DNA from: Pagrus major
Lineage: Eukaryota > Chordata > Actinopteri > Spariformes > Sparidae
NCBI RefSeq assembly: GCF_040436345.1
Contig: NC_133232.1
Location: forward strand, 27,062,315 to 27,126,314
Length of the DNA: 64,000 nucleotides
Reading direction: 5' to 3'
Below are positions 49,601 to 61,427 of this stretch, piece by piece. Position numbers and translations under genes: made by a program. A model generated the notes under the pieces. The model was not told the origin of the DNA. It saw only the letters and a program-made list of their open reading frames with translations, and did not search any database. Each line of letters starts with the position of its first letter. Within the stretch, counting starts at the first letter, position 1.

Positions 49601-52600
49601 CGACATGATTTAAAGGTGACAAGCTGTTTATTGTTTAGAAGCATATGTGGAGATTTTTATTCACAGGTCAACCCTTTTATGATACCATTCATTGTGAGTC
49701 ATTTCTACAACTTAAAAGACTCAACCTGAGCACTCACACAACAGCAACAATATCAAGTTTGGATGCTACAATCACATGACACTTTGCTTTGCGTCAGTTT
49801 CTTTTACAGCTCTGAGCCCCATCTCTGTGTCTAGCAGAGGCAGGCCTACCGAATAGTAAATAGTAGTAAAGTAGTTTATGATGATGTGGTTATTTAGACG
49901 TACTACAAGGTTCTTTTAACTGGTTATGAAGCAGTCTCAGTTTAATACTCAATCCTAATTATGACCGACATAAGCAAAGACCATCAGCGAGAGGTTCTGC
50001 TATTTCTGCATATTTATTGTAGTTATTCTTAATGCCAGCCACCGGGTCAGATTCTGACTTATTCAGGTTGGAGATGTCATAAAAATAAAACTTTTTCTTT
50101 ATGGCGGAGTGCTCAGGAAGAATTGAGGTGTCTCACAGCCTGAGGAAAGATTAGAGTACAGCACTAAAACAAATTTGTTTCACAATCATCATATTTTATC
50201 CAAAGGGGCAGCAAGAATCAACAAAAAACAGGAAGTTCCTTGTAGTAGCCTTAATTTGGCCTAGCTTTAGCAGTTATAGGCAACTTGTATTTATGCAGCG
50301 ACAACAGATAAAAGCTATTATTTTTTCCCTCCAGAGGGGAAGCTCGAGGAAAGAAGGCAAATGAGCTGTTGCTTGGGCATCTTTGGCCTGCCTTTGTGCA
50401 CATCCTTGTTGTGTATATGCACTCCTGTTACCCTTTCCATACAAACTGACACACAGAGTAACACAAGATATTTGAATCAGAATGGCTGTGGATGTGTAGC
50501 ATTTGTCTTGGTGTCGACTGTCCAGGCCCTCAGGGAGCGGCGGTCTGTCAGCAGTTTCTTTGTGAAGCCCTTTCCCCCCTCCAGGTTCAGGACTCTGCTC
50601 CTTCCGTCCCAGAGATTTCTGGGATCAGAGCCCTGTTATGTTCCAGACCGGATAATAGACTTGGCTCTTTACATCCATTTTTGAGATTTAGCAAGCATGT
50701 TTACCACCGTATGAAAGAAGATTACTCCAAATAATGAGTTTTGGTTTTTCTTCACAATAGTGTGACTTCCATGTTGGCATTTTATGTATTTTTTCCTGGG
50801 TAAGCCTCAAAAGAAAGAACTGACTGTCAGCATGTAAATTAATGCTGAGCTTATCTGAATTGAAATAAAAATGAATGGCATGTCTTCTTTAAACCCTTTT
50901 TCTTTCATTCTTATCTTCCCGACTCTTCCATCAACACAGCTTTGTAGTCTTCTCGCTGATTATTCATCGGGAGTCATGTTACGTTATAGGGAACCTCAGG
51001 GGCCCCAGCTAACCTAGAGGCCCCATGTTCAGCTTTTGTGGAACGGAAAAAATACATTTTACATAGACTGAGGATTATGGATTTTGTCCTCTATTTTTAA
51101 AAGTGGATCCCTTCATGGCTGGTAAGGAAAAGTAATGATTAAAGTGACAAAGAACTCTTTTAACTTCCATATGGACATGTGATAGTTGTACCGGGTCAAA
51201 ACCTTAGTATACGGCTGGACCGTCTCTGGTCAATGTGGCCAAAGTGTTACTGGGGTAGTCAGTGGTAGAGTTTACGATTTGAATTCCTGGATATTAATTA
51301 CTCGTGCCAAAAATTGGTTGAATATCATCAGTGCACGACAAGTTAGGAATGAGTTGGGTTATAGTCACAGATTTCTTTTTTTTATTTTACTCATTTTCAT
51401 GACTGCTGTAGCCTAAAACATATCTGCTGCTGAGATCTATTGATTAATTACCCTTGACTTAACTGATAATTGAGTTTAAGCTGAACTATTCCCCATCTTG
51501 AGTTTCACAATTTTGAGCATTTCCATTTCAGCTTTTGCATTTTAAATTTTTCCTTTCTTTCATTAACTAACCTTCGCCTACATTTTCAGATTATCATTGA
51601 ACATTTTAAGTTTGCTTTAGAATTTACTTTTTCTTTCCAAGTTTATTTGAGACCTGATTATTCCCAGTTTTGTAGTAAAATAATAATCTTATTTATTTTA
51701 CTTGTAATTTTCTATTTGGACTTTTAGTTTTAAGTATGGTCCAAAATACCTTCCATACAGAGGATGCTCTGAGCGCTTTGAAACTGGAACAGTGAATTTC
51801 TGAACTACTGTTTCTGACTGAATGTATGAACGCTAATTCTGTAACACACTCAAGTTGGATGAAGATGAGATATACTCTGAGCTCGACAGTCTCGATGCTA
51901 GATTTGCCAGATCTTGGGAAAGTTTGACGAGACTGTTGAAGATCATAGCAGGTCTCTGCCTGTGTCTGTGTCACTCACACAGCGCGCAGATGACAGCCTC
52001 GTCAGAAAGGACAAACAGACACGAACAAACACGTTTGTAGGGCTGGCCCCGCTGTTGCGCTTCAGCCAAAAGTGTGAACTTTTCCACCGGCCCGTTGGCG
52101 CAGTGGTTAGCACCGTTGCCTCACACAAGAAGGTCCTGGGTTCACATCACAGCTGGGGCAGGGCCTTTCTGTGTTTGCTTGTGCTCCCTGTTTTTGTGTG
52201 GGTTTCCCGGGGGGTACTCTGTGTTTTTGACCATCAAAAACATGCATATGAGGTCAATTCTCAGTCAGTGCCCTTGACCAAGGCACTGACTGAGAATCTG
52301 GAATTGTTCCCCGGGCGCTGTTGGCTGAATACTGCTCCCTTAAACACAGAGAATCAGTTTCACTACATTGTACAATGTATGTAATAAATAAAGACTCTTC
52401 TTCTAAAGCACATCCACATTAGACTCAACATTCAGCCGTTGTCTCTGCAGCTTTTCAGTACATGTTTAACTTTTCTTTACATGCTTTACTTTCAGCACAT
52501 GTTTAACTTTTCTTTACATGCTTTACTTTCAGTACATGTTTAACTTTTCTTTACCATATTCAGTATGTTTTCAACATATCACTCCGAGCACATGTTGAAC

Positions 52601-52945
52601 ATCGAAATTGCCATCGATTCAATTTCCCTTCCAGTTTCCGTAATTCAGTGTTATTATTAGTTATTAGACGTTTGATGACATCATTTCTAGGTTTCCCAAA
52701 AGCTTAATAGTGATGAAATCTTGTTTAACATGGTAATTGATTACCTGATCTGCATAAGTATGGCAGAGGAGAGTAAGGAACAAAGCCATGATCATTCCTC
52801 TGCATGCTTTCATCCTACCACCTGAAAGCATGCGTGTGTGGCTCAGTCTGGATGGGTTTAGCTGGGCTCATCAGGGGCACTAAAACACCCTGATGTAAGA
52901 GGTGGTCATTTAGTGCTTTGCCTAAAAATAGCAATCCTGTTTGGT

Positions 52946-52980
<35 letters not shown>

Positions 52981-55900
52981 CAAGAGGGAGAATGGGTCCC
53001 TCAGGCCATCTGTGTTTGGATAGCCTGTGTCTGATGAGCGTGTTTGGAAGCCTCATCTGAACGCATTGACCCAGTAAAAAATATTCTGATGGGACAGAAT
53101 CGCCTAGCTGAATTTCTCGGTATATGTTAATGTGTGTGTGTGTGTGTGAGTGTGTGAATATGTGACAGAGAGAGAGACAGAATAATAATGTGCTTGAGTG
53201 TATTTGCACCCTGAACAGAAACCAACATTTTTGGCTTCACAGTTCACACACATCAGTAAACAACATAAAACAAAGTTCACCTTCTGCTTGTTTGTCTGGC
53301 CTCACCTGCCCTCCACCTTAAGGGACTTCCCGTGAAACCATTTGTTTGTAGCTGATGCTAACTAACTGGTGGCAGTGCTGATCGTGACCGTGTTTTTTTC
53401 CGGCTTTCTGTTTATTTTCCTCACGACGTAATCGGCTCTAGAATGTGCTCATTCGTTGCAAATAAGAAGTAGAAAAAAAGGAAAACAAGTGAATTCAGGA
53501 CACGGCAGAAGAGACTGAAAAGGAGGAATAGAGGTAACAAGAGACAAGCATATATAGACAGACGGATCAAAAGAGGGGATCTCACAAGATTTGGAGAGGC
53601 TTGTAAAGGGATAAAGCCACTGACAGAGGTGCAGTCAAAACGGAGAAGAATGAACTGTATAATGGCACAGGAAGGGGGTTCTTCCCAAAATTGGAATGGC
53701 TTTTACACGAGAAGGAAAGAAGGTGTGAAGAATGGAGATTAGAGGGAAGCTTCAGAGGGAGTCAGGGAGGAAGGATGGGAAGAATGCGCTTCTGATTTTC
53801 TCATGTATAGCTTTTTGCATATTTGAAACTGTGTTGAATTCCACCATCTCACTGCATTTTGTATGTACGAATATATGCAAGACATACATCCTTCCATTCA
53901 TTCATCATCTACCAATGTACAAAATCATGACATACTGTATCAGAAGACATTCAGCTCTATTATAATGAAAACAAGCTAGAAAATGTATAAAGCATTAGAT
54001 CAGAAGTCAGAAGTCTTTGTTTCCCACAGGATTTCGTGAGACAATGGTGCGAGGACCTCAGACCTTCGAGGATGGTCCAGGGGTTAGCTCCCCTAAAAGA
54101 AAATCTTGCACATTTTTAAGTTAAATGCATCAATCTGGTGCATTCTGAGAGCAAAATTAAGAGGCTATATGATAAACAACATGAACATGAATAACTAATC
54201 GTAGAAAATAATAAGATATAACACTAAGATTTGGCCACAAGACCACACGTTTATCCGATAGCTGTTCTTGCAAGTCTTTCTCATGGTGTTTTTTTCTTTT
54301 CATGACCAGAAGGATAGTTCAGTCTCAATGGAGTTGAAAACATTGTCACCTGCTTTAATATGAGCGAGAGACGGGTTCATTTGTGAGGTCTTGGACCGGA
54401 GTATTCGTGTGTGAGAGAGAGCACGTGTGCATACAGCAAGGGATGGGGTAACTTGACTGACTGGGAGTGAACGATGACGGATGAAGTGAAACATTAGAGA
54501 TCTTTATTGCAGTTATGAGAAGTAAAAAATGATTTTGGTTTGGTTATGAAACTGTGGCAGGACAAATTAGACCCTGACGGGTCACCACAGTCTAGGTGAT
54601 TAATGGGAAACACTGGAATTATAACTTAAAGGATTTTAGAAGCTAAATACATATAAATACAATAAAAGATCTTGGCCTGTTAATTTAGGTTAATATCACA
54701 AAGTTTGTACATTTATGTTATAGCTATTGTTTTGTAAGCTGTACATTGTACATGTAGTTTTTACTGGATTAAGAATAAGAGACTTGATAAAGACTGAGAT
54801 TTCAGTGGAGAGCTCTGGAAAAAGCTAGAACATTGACCTGGAGTTGATTGAAAATAAATTGAATTAACTTACATGCTGCCATGTGTCTGAAATTTGATTT
54901 TCGTCTTGCCGTGCACACACTATGGAAATGTTTGCTGATACTAAGCAAAATTATCAGATCCATGCCTGCAGCTGTCCCATGTTGACTTAGTATAGCAGTT
55001 GTTGACAATATCAATTTTTCAAACCATCCCTCTTTCCTGATGTTGTCAATTCTTAATTTGCTCCTTCTCATCCGATCCAAAATAGTGGCTGCCATTCCAA
55101 AAATAGAGAGCATAATTTATGTCCTTAGTATTTGAATGGCTCTGAGACGTTACATCAGGGGCTGGAGCCTCTCCTGGTACTCACTGATTGAAAGGCAGTA
55201 TGACACATTGTTGGACAGGTTGTCTCACCACACAAAGCATGATGTGTAGACCAAATACAGACCAGATTTAAATCTCTTCGTCGCTCGCATTTTTCATTTC
55301 CTCTAGATCCTCTTTCACATGAATCTAGTTCTCTTTAGTTTGCTCTCTAGTCCAATATTCTTCCAATAAATGGAAAGTAATGTCGAGGAAAGACACACAA
55401 AGAGAAAATTGGCTTGGTCTCAGAGGAGACTTTGTGAATGCGAAAAATGTATTCATATTTTGTGGGGTTCTGCTGAGCTGAAATAAAAGGTCCCCCTGGG
55501 TGTCGATGCCCTGGGGGTCCCTGATGTGCCCAGAAGCAGTCTGGCTTATTAAAGTAGAACTATTTCTATTTGCAGACATCCTGGAGCCCCGGGGCGACCT
55601 CAGTGTGCTAGATCAGTGAGTTTAGGTTAGCATGTACATATAGCAGTGTATAGGGTTGAACACACGCAGAACAACGTGTTACCTGTTTCTGTGGGACGAT
55701 TGATTCATTGGTGTCTGTGTGTGTGTGAATCCTGTGACACGTTGTGACCCTACCTGACCTTGTGACCTTATGAAATTAGGAGGCTTATCCTGCAATCAGA
55801 GTGGTTTTGAGTTATTGCGATTACCTACCTTAGCTTTTAAATTAAATTGAATTAAACTCTTGAAAGACATAACAAACACAAATTCCATTGAAAAACATAG

Positions 55901-58900
55901 ACTTCATGTTACTCTTTATAGTTTATAACATTTGCAAAAGTATAGCAGCTGTGTCTGGTTCAGAAATGACTTTGTATCCAGCCCTTAAAGAAACATCTAC
56001 ATCATATAAATACAAAAATAAGATTTAATGTCACTTCTACTAAACTCTGACATGTTTTTCGTTGTTCAACATTTGCTTGTGTCTGGTTCTGATCCAAGAG
56101 CAAATACATTTGTTAAAGGGACATTTCAATCAAAAATAAAGTTAATCCACTGGGTCTGTCGATGTTGGTTCCTTCCTTTTTTTTATTCCTTCCACATGTT
56201 TGTGTTACTGAAGATGCCGTTAGCAAGGAAAACAGTAGTTACTGGATGTAACATTAGTTTTTTGAGTATGTGTCCAGCCCTTTAACTCCATGTAAATGCA
56301 GCCACAGTAAAGCACATTATTTTTAACACACGATATTGCACGTGGTCCCTGATAAATATGGTACCTGATGAACAAGTGTGAGATGACAAAATTTCTACCC
56401 AAACAAAAGAAATATAAAAAATATATAGTTTGATATTTATTTTGTTTGGCGAGTGGAATTCACTTTATAAACATTAGCAAAAAATGTTAATAAAATTCCT
56501 TAATGTAATTTTTTTTAAATTTTTGACGATAACTGTAAACTGTCAATGGCTTTAATATATATTGAATGTGACCTTCTCGCAGACCTGAGCAAGAGACCCC
56601 TGGCATTTCCTGTAATGACCACCATGGTTTTAGACTATTGATCTACTGTAGTTGCTTATCATTAGCGTGTTGTACCTTAACACACGCATGTACACACACA
56701 CATACACAACAACAACAAAGGTTAATAGCGGCAAAGTTTGGTTGTGTTTGGATGTGTGGCAGACTCCAAAAGGTCAAACCAACTGCAGTTAAGTAGCATC
56801 TAATGAAGACTAAAGAGAGTGCTTTGGTTTTTGTTTAAAAAAGGTCACCAGGTTAAATATTTAATGCGTCATTAAATGCTCTTTTTACACTGCTGTAAAA
56901 AAGACCCAGACATTATGTCAGCTGCTTTTTTACACTAAACCAAACAACGCAGACATTATGCCACCCCAGTGTGTGGATTTGGATAGCATCCCGACTTTCT
57001 GGAAGCAAAAGAGGCATAATGTGTAACACAACAGCATCGCTGTGTAGCACGACATATAATTACGTATTATTATTATCAGTTATAACTACCTTTAAGATAT
57101 AACCACAGAAGGGTTTTTCCGGTTGAACAAATGCTTTATTATAATTTAGCAACATATAAACTTGGAAGATGTTTTTAATAACACTAATACAGTTTAATTC
57201 AATACTGTAGATTAGCAAATATACATGGTATGGATATATAATACAAGGCATAACTTAAAACCAGTATATCGCTAACACTATTCAGGCAGCAACACTGCTG
57301 TTTAAACCATAACAATGACAAGTGCTGTGCTTTTGTGCACATTCTGCAAAAGCAAGCAAACAAAGTTGTGGTGCATCACATACAGACAGACAGGCGAGGT
57401 GGAAAACTATGTAACATTCTCACCTACAACACATTGTGTACAAGGGGCTTCGAGTTATTCCTTGGTAGTCATTTTTAAATCTTACATATCATGTAATTCT
57501 CTTTATCCTATGTTCATTCAAGACATTCTCACATGTCGTGGATCATATACACTTTATGTATGTGTTTAAACAAAAGAAAAAAGAATATGGCACATTGCTA
57601 TGTTACTGGCCTAAATCATCTGAAACCACAGAAATATTTGACTAACAAAATAACATTAGAATAAATAAGGCTTCTTGACAGTTCCTGAGGAAAACCGCTC
57701 CAGAAGGTTCTCCATCATGCTCTTTGAATGAAAGGACAAAGGTGGAGGACGTGGAGCCGGAGAAAGAGTGATGAACAAACGATCCTCCAGCTTCTCTTGC
57801 TCCCTCCACCCCCACCTCTCAATTCCTCCCTCTGCTGGAGTTTGTTTGATGAGGCCTCTTGCTGTGTTAGGAAAATTATGTCTTCTTGCCAGCTTCTCAT
57901 ATCAGCTTCATTAGTGAGATAGTTAGAAAAAAAAAACTAATAGATGTAACCCATCATCCCTGGCGTGCGCTGCGCACGTTTGTTTGCGAATTAAAGTTGG
58001 CACAGTGGTTCATTTTATTAGATTATTTTAATTCCTTCCAAACACGGCTTTATGAGACGAGCAGCAACAGAGACTGAGCTTTCAATTCTTCTTCGCTGAC
58101 TTTATTAGTTTGGTTATGTTTGTTTGGACCTCAGTTCACGATTCGCAGTAATAAAACACAGGAGAGACACAGGAGGGAGGTTGGCAGGATAGCAGCCGCA
58201 GACGAGGCTGTAGTTGAATTTGAACACACGTGTTTATGCAAATGACACTGCAGAGATGGATAGATTTATGACTTTGTCGTGCTGTGTATTGATTTATGAG
58301 ATTGTTTCCAGAAGCCATGTGCCCAACAGCCTTTAGAGAGCTTACCAGGTTGTCCATTCGAGCATGTTTACATACAGATAGGCAGAAACACAACATTCAA
58401 AATGTGTCTGTATCCGTGTCTGTGGCTGTGACTGTGTTCATCCATCAATCCAACTTCCACATATGGTACAGGAAGTTGGATTAAAGGATAGACAGGATAC
58501 AGTCTGATGTGATACAGTCTGTGTGGCTCCCTAGCAGCATTTAAAGGGATTCTGCAGTGCTGAGCAGCTTCTCGTAGCTCCTTCGTCTCTGACCTCAGGC
58601 TCAGTCCTGCCATAACGCTCCTCATTACAGCCTTAATGGGCCAATCAGCGCCGTGCGGGGCCAGAGGCACACTCCTCTAGTTTTCACAGCTTTACAGGGC
58701 TGTAGAGCTCGCTCCCCTCCTTCTCTGTAATCCTCTCACCTTATTCCTCAGCCCTGCATGTCTGTCTCTTATATTCTTTTCCTCTTTCTGTCACCTTCTA
58801 GCCACCATTTCCCAGCAGATTCTCCACTATATGCTCCTATGAGGGAGTCATTGTAATGTCTGAGTATGGGGGTGACTTCTTTGCACAGTGACAGTTTGTG

Positions 58901-60370
58901 GATGTGCTCTGTGATGGAGAGTGAATGATCTTTTCTTGTTTGTTATGTGCGTGCCTGTTCTCAGCTTGTATTATGTCCATGTGTCACAGTATGTGAGCAT
59001 GGAAAGTGTAACAATGCATGATCTGTATGCTGTTGTGTAAGTGTGTGTATTCCTGGTTCATATTCATGCCATCTTTTAATTTCAGATTTGACATTAAACA
59101 TTTTCCAACCTGTTGGCTACACGAAAACTCTTGGATGGTGTTAAAAAATATGTTGCCACTGAGCTCAGAAGAAGGCCTTTTTTCTCAATTTATGACAGTT
59201 TCTTTACCCCACAGGGAGGGTATGTATATGTAATAAACCGTTAACAGACTACATTCACAGTGTCGGCCTTAAACACTCAGTTCTACATCTGTTTACTTCT
59301 AAAATGTTATGTTTTTTTTATTGTGACCATTATCCAATACCAGTCTAAAAGCATATTCTCCGGTAGCTGCCTCTGGTCCCCTCACATTCAGACAGATTTC
59401 TATCCAATCTGGTCCATTACGGGCCAATCAGAACTGTTTGTAATACAAGGCAGATTTGAAGTGATAGCTACCTTTCTGGTAGTAGTAAAGCTCTTCTTCA
59501 ATTCAGAAATATTGATACCTCCGATCTCAGACATTTCTCAGTAAAAACTTCTGGGGTTCATGTGTGGTTTATCACAGTAGAAAGTAACTACACTATAATG
59601 AGGATCTGGTTTAAATAATAAACGGTTTATCGGAACTACTTCTCCTTCAGCCGGTCATAGTCATATGAGAACTACAGCTCTATAAATACATAAGGCGCCA
59701 CAGACAAGGAGTAGCTATGTCTGATGGCTCATGTGTAACAGTAACAACTCTGTATGTGATGCATGTGTGAGGACTGTGATGTACTGTTGCAACACCCCAA
59801 ACAAGTTTTCAGAAACACAATTTAGAGTACTGTTAAGCTGTAATTTGACAAGGTTGTGACCGGGCTGCTATTTTTTTTCTTTTCTCTTTGAAAGCAGACA
59901 AAACACTGCCCGAACTTGCAGGCATCACTCTGTGCTACATCACGTTTCATTGCTCTGCTCTATCTAATTGCATCCAGAGGCCTTTTTGGTCTGCGCCCGG
60001 TGATAACGCAAATGAATTGAGAGAGAGCAGATTAATAAGCATTTACCATTCGGTGTTGCGATGCCGGGCTACTCCATGTGCATACACATGGGGTACTTGA
60101 GAGGTCCACAAAAAGAAATGGAGGTCGAGTCATTGTGCATGGTGTCATTACAGAGTCACTCTCCCAATCACTAAAAACAGATGTGTCACACACGGAGGGA
60201 ATAAAACTATTAGCTTGATTTTACCTGCAGTGTGAAATCATTATGAGGAGTACAAACCAGTGAGCCCACAAGTATGTAAGGTTGAGACTACAACAAATGA
60301 CTTGTTGATATGAATATGATTGTTTTATTGAGTTTTATGGTGAGACCAATGACTCCAACGGCCGTTAACA

Positions 60371-60404
<34 letters not shown>

Positions 60405-61427
60405 ATGGGGGTGTTTCTGTCTCCCTTTATTTTGGGACAAACGGATAGTGGTAAATATGTGTGGAAGGAGAGGTTGAGAGGATCAATAATGGTGATGAGA
60501 GTCGGGCCAACAAACACATCATTTTAATCACACTGGACCTGAGGACTACACCGACTCACAGTCCTGCCACTCTGAGTGTGTGTGTGTGTGTTACAGTCTG
60601 CGGATGTATATGCCGATGTCAGCACATGTGTTTATTTATACATTATTCATCAAAACTTTCAGCTGAACAGCAGACTTTCTCTCTTATACATTGTTCATAC
60701 CAAAGGCACGTTCACAGGATGTACTGTCGGAGTAAAACAGGAACAGTTTGGAACAAACTGTGCCGACTCAATAGTTGCAGTATACGGCAGCGTGTTTGAA
60801 ACTCCACCAGGTAAATAATAATCTGGCTGCCGGCTGGTGCCAGCTAAGGAAGGGCAAAAGGTTAGGGAGGCTATTAAAGCAACTTTTTGGATTAGAAATT
60901 CAGCCTCAGTACACAAGAATATGTTCCAAAGTACAATTTGCAGTAAAGGGATCGCCCACGCCAAAACACTGAGAGCAATTTCTTTTAAATCCTGCCCTGG
61001 AACATCATTCACCCAGCGCTAGATTTATGGTTAAAAATGCAGACAGAGAGACTGTGTCTATAAATCAAGGCGTGACCTTCAGAGACAATCTGTTGTGGCT
61101 GAAGGGTGGTACAATACCTTTAACTTTGAAATATGTGTTAACTGCTGCTGGTTATGTGTGACAGAATAATCTAAAAGAACCACTTCCCAGCTTTTTCTGA
61201 GTCAGGACCCTTTTTTAATTTGATTTTTAAAGCAGAGGATGCTTTGTATTACAAATAATCATCAAACAAACCATGTTTCCCCCACAGGTTCCCTGCAGGG
61301 AGAACACCAGAGGAGGCTGTACAAGGAGCTGCTGGCTAACTACAACCGACTGGAGAGACCTGTGGTCAATGACTCAGCCGCCATCCTGGTGGAGCTGGGC
61401 CTCACACTGCTGCAGATCATAGACGTG
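43669..61427 (+). CDS. Alpha7-like nicotinic acetylcholine receptor subunit, 5' part (runs off the window)
   Basis: Two exons: 43669-43738 encodes the signal peptide ([20 protein letters not shown]), and 61288-61427 encodes the N-terminal helix and first strands of the ligand-binding domain ([46 protein letters not shown]). Exon 2 is 140 nt with a phase-1 start and a phase-0 end, the same phases as in the two other subunit genes here. SLQGE, LYKEL, NYN, LERPV and NDS match alpha7 closely, while alpha6- and beta3-type wording is absent. The next exon (expected to begin DEKNQ, 45 nt) is not found before the window end, so the gene continues beyond 64000. Chrna7, chrna8 and fish chrna11 cannot be separated on 70 residues. 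Homopentameric, calcium-permeable channels are typical of this group. Confidence 0.9.
44726..45217. mobile_element. Long fold-back MITE (near-complete palindrome)
   Basis: The outer 30 bp match at 28 positions after complementing (AAGGATAAGTACACCCTAAA against AAGGATAAGTTCACCCAAAA, both running into ATGAAAATTC). Pairing continues inward through GCTTCACAGCAAAACTG, GCATTC, ACTGAAGT.GATGGG, AAGTCTC.GGAA, GAGATCCCAAA and TGATTTGAAAA, so almost all 492 bp can fold into one hairpin. It resembles fish Angel-type elements from memory. No ORF. Confidence 0.92.
47735..48110 (+). pseudogene. Relic of a non-LTR retrotransposon (LINE) ORF2 C-terminus
   Basis: One frame reads [20 protein letters not shown], then [20 protein letters not shown] and [10 protein letters not shown]. 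This is the wording of the post-reverse-transcriptase tail of fish LINEs, where SLAxRR, W/YxLFIYKAxxGxLPPYL is usual (from memory). The frame stops at 47976-47978, and diverged tail sequence with AATAAAGG follows near 48087. No intact reverse transcriptase domain lies upstream. It is a dead fragment inside the alpha7-like intron. Confidence 0.55.
52083..52400 (+). mobile_element. tRNA-derived SINE
   Basis: The head GTTGGCGCAGTGGTTAGCAC (A-box) with AAGGTCCTGGGTTCACATC (B-box-like) is followed by GGGGCAGGGCCTTTCTGTG and GTGGGTTTCCCGGGGGGTAC. It ends CATTGTACAATGTATGTAAT with AATAAATAAAG. This is a widespread vertebrate/fish SINE layout from memory. A 16-bp perfect inverted repeat sits in its body at about 52257-52297. 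Confidence 0.8.
52453..52552. repeat. 37-bp tandem repeat, about 2.7 copies
   Basis: TTTCAGTACATGTTTAACTT starts at 52453, 52490 (with one change, CACATG) and 52527, an exact 37-bp period. The third copy decays after TTCTTTAC. Confidence 0.95.
54010..54190 (+). repeat. Dispersed fish repeat fragment
   Basis: CCCACAGGATTTCGTGAGAC, GACCTCAGACCTTCGAGG and GGTGCATTCTGAGAGCAAAA match the sense of a common percomorph interspersed repeat (from memory). Its splice-acceptor-like start is part of the repeat and not a sign of an exon. Confidence 0.5.
60372..60402. repeat. (GT)n microsatellite
   Basis: Pure GT run of about 15 units in the 3' part of the alpha7-like intron 1. Confidence 0.95.

Larger units (their letters stand above)
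43739..61287 (+). other. Intron 1 of the alpha7-like gene (17.5 kb)
   Basis: Donor AGAG|GTAGGA, acceptor CCCCCACAG|GTTCC. Contents: a long fold-back element (44726-45217), a LINE relic (about 47735-48110), a tRNA-like SINE (52083-52400), a 37-bp tandem repeat (52453-52552), a dispersed fragment near 54010-54190, GT runs (about 44221-44248, 44431-44450, 52950-52976, 60372-60402), and one exon-like interval at 55576-55615. Possible conserved non-coding stretches lie at about 57955-58100 and 59980-60095. Confidence 0.75.

Noticed and set aside
54017-54070. Possible exon behind TTTGTTTCCCACAG
   Set aside because: The sequence, including the acceptor-like part, matches a widespread interspersed repeat from memory.
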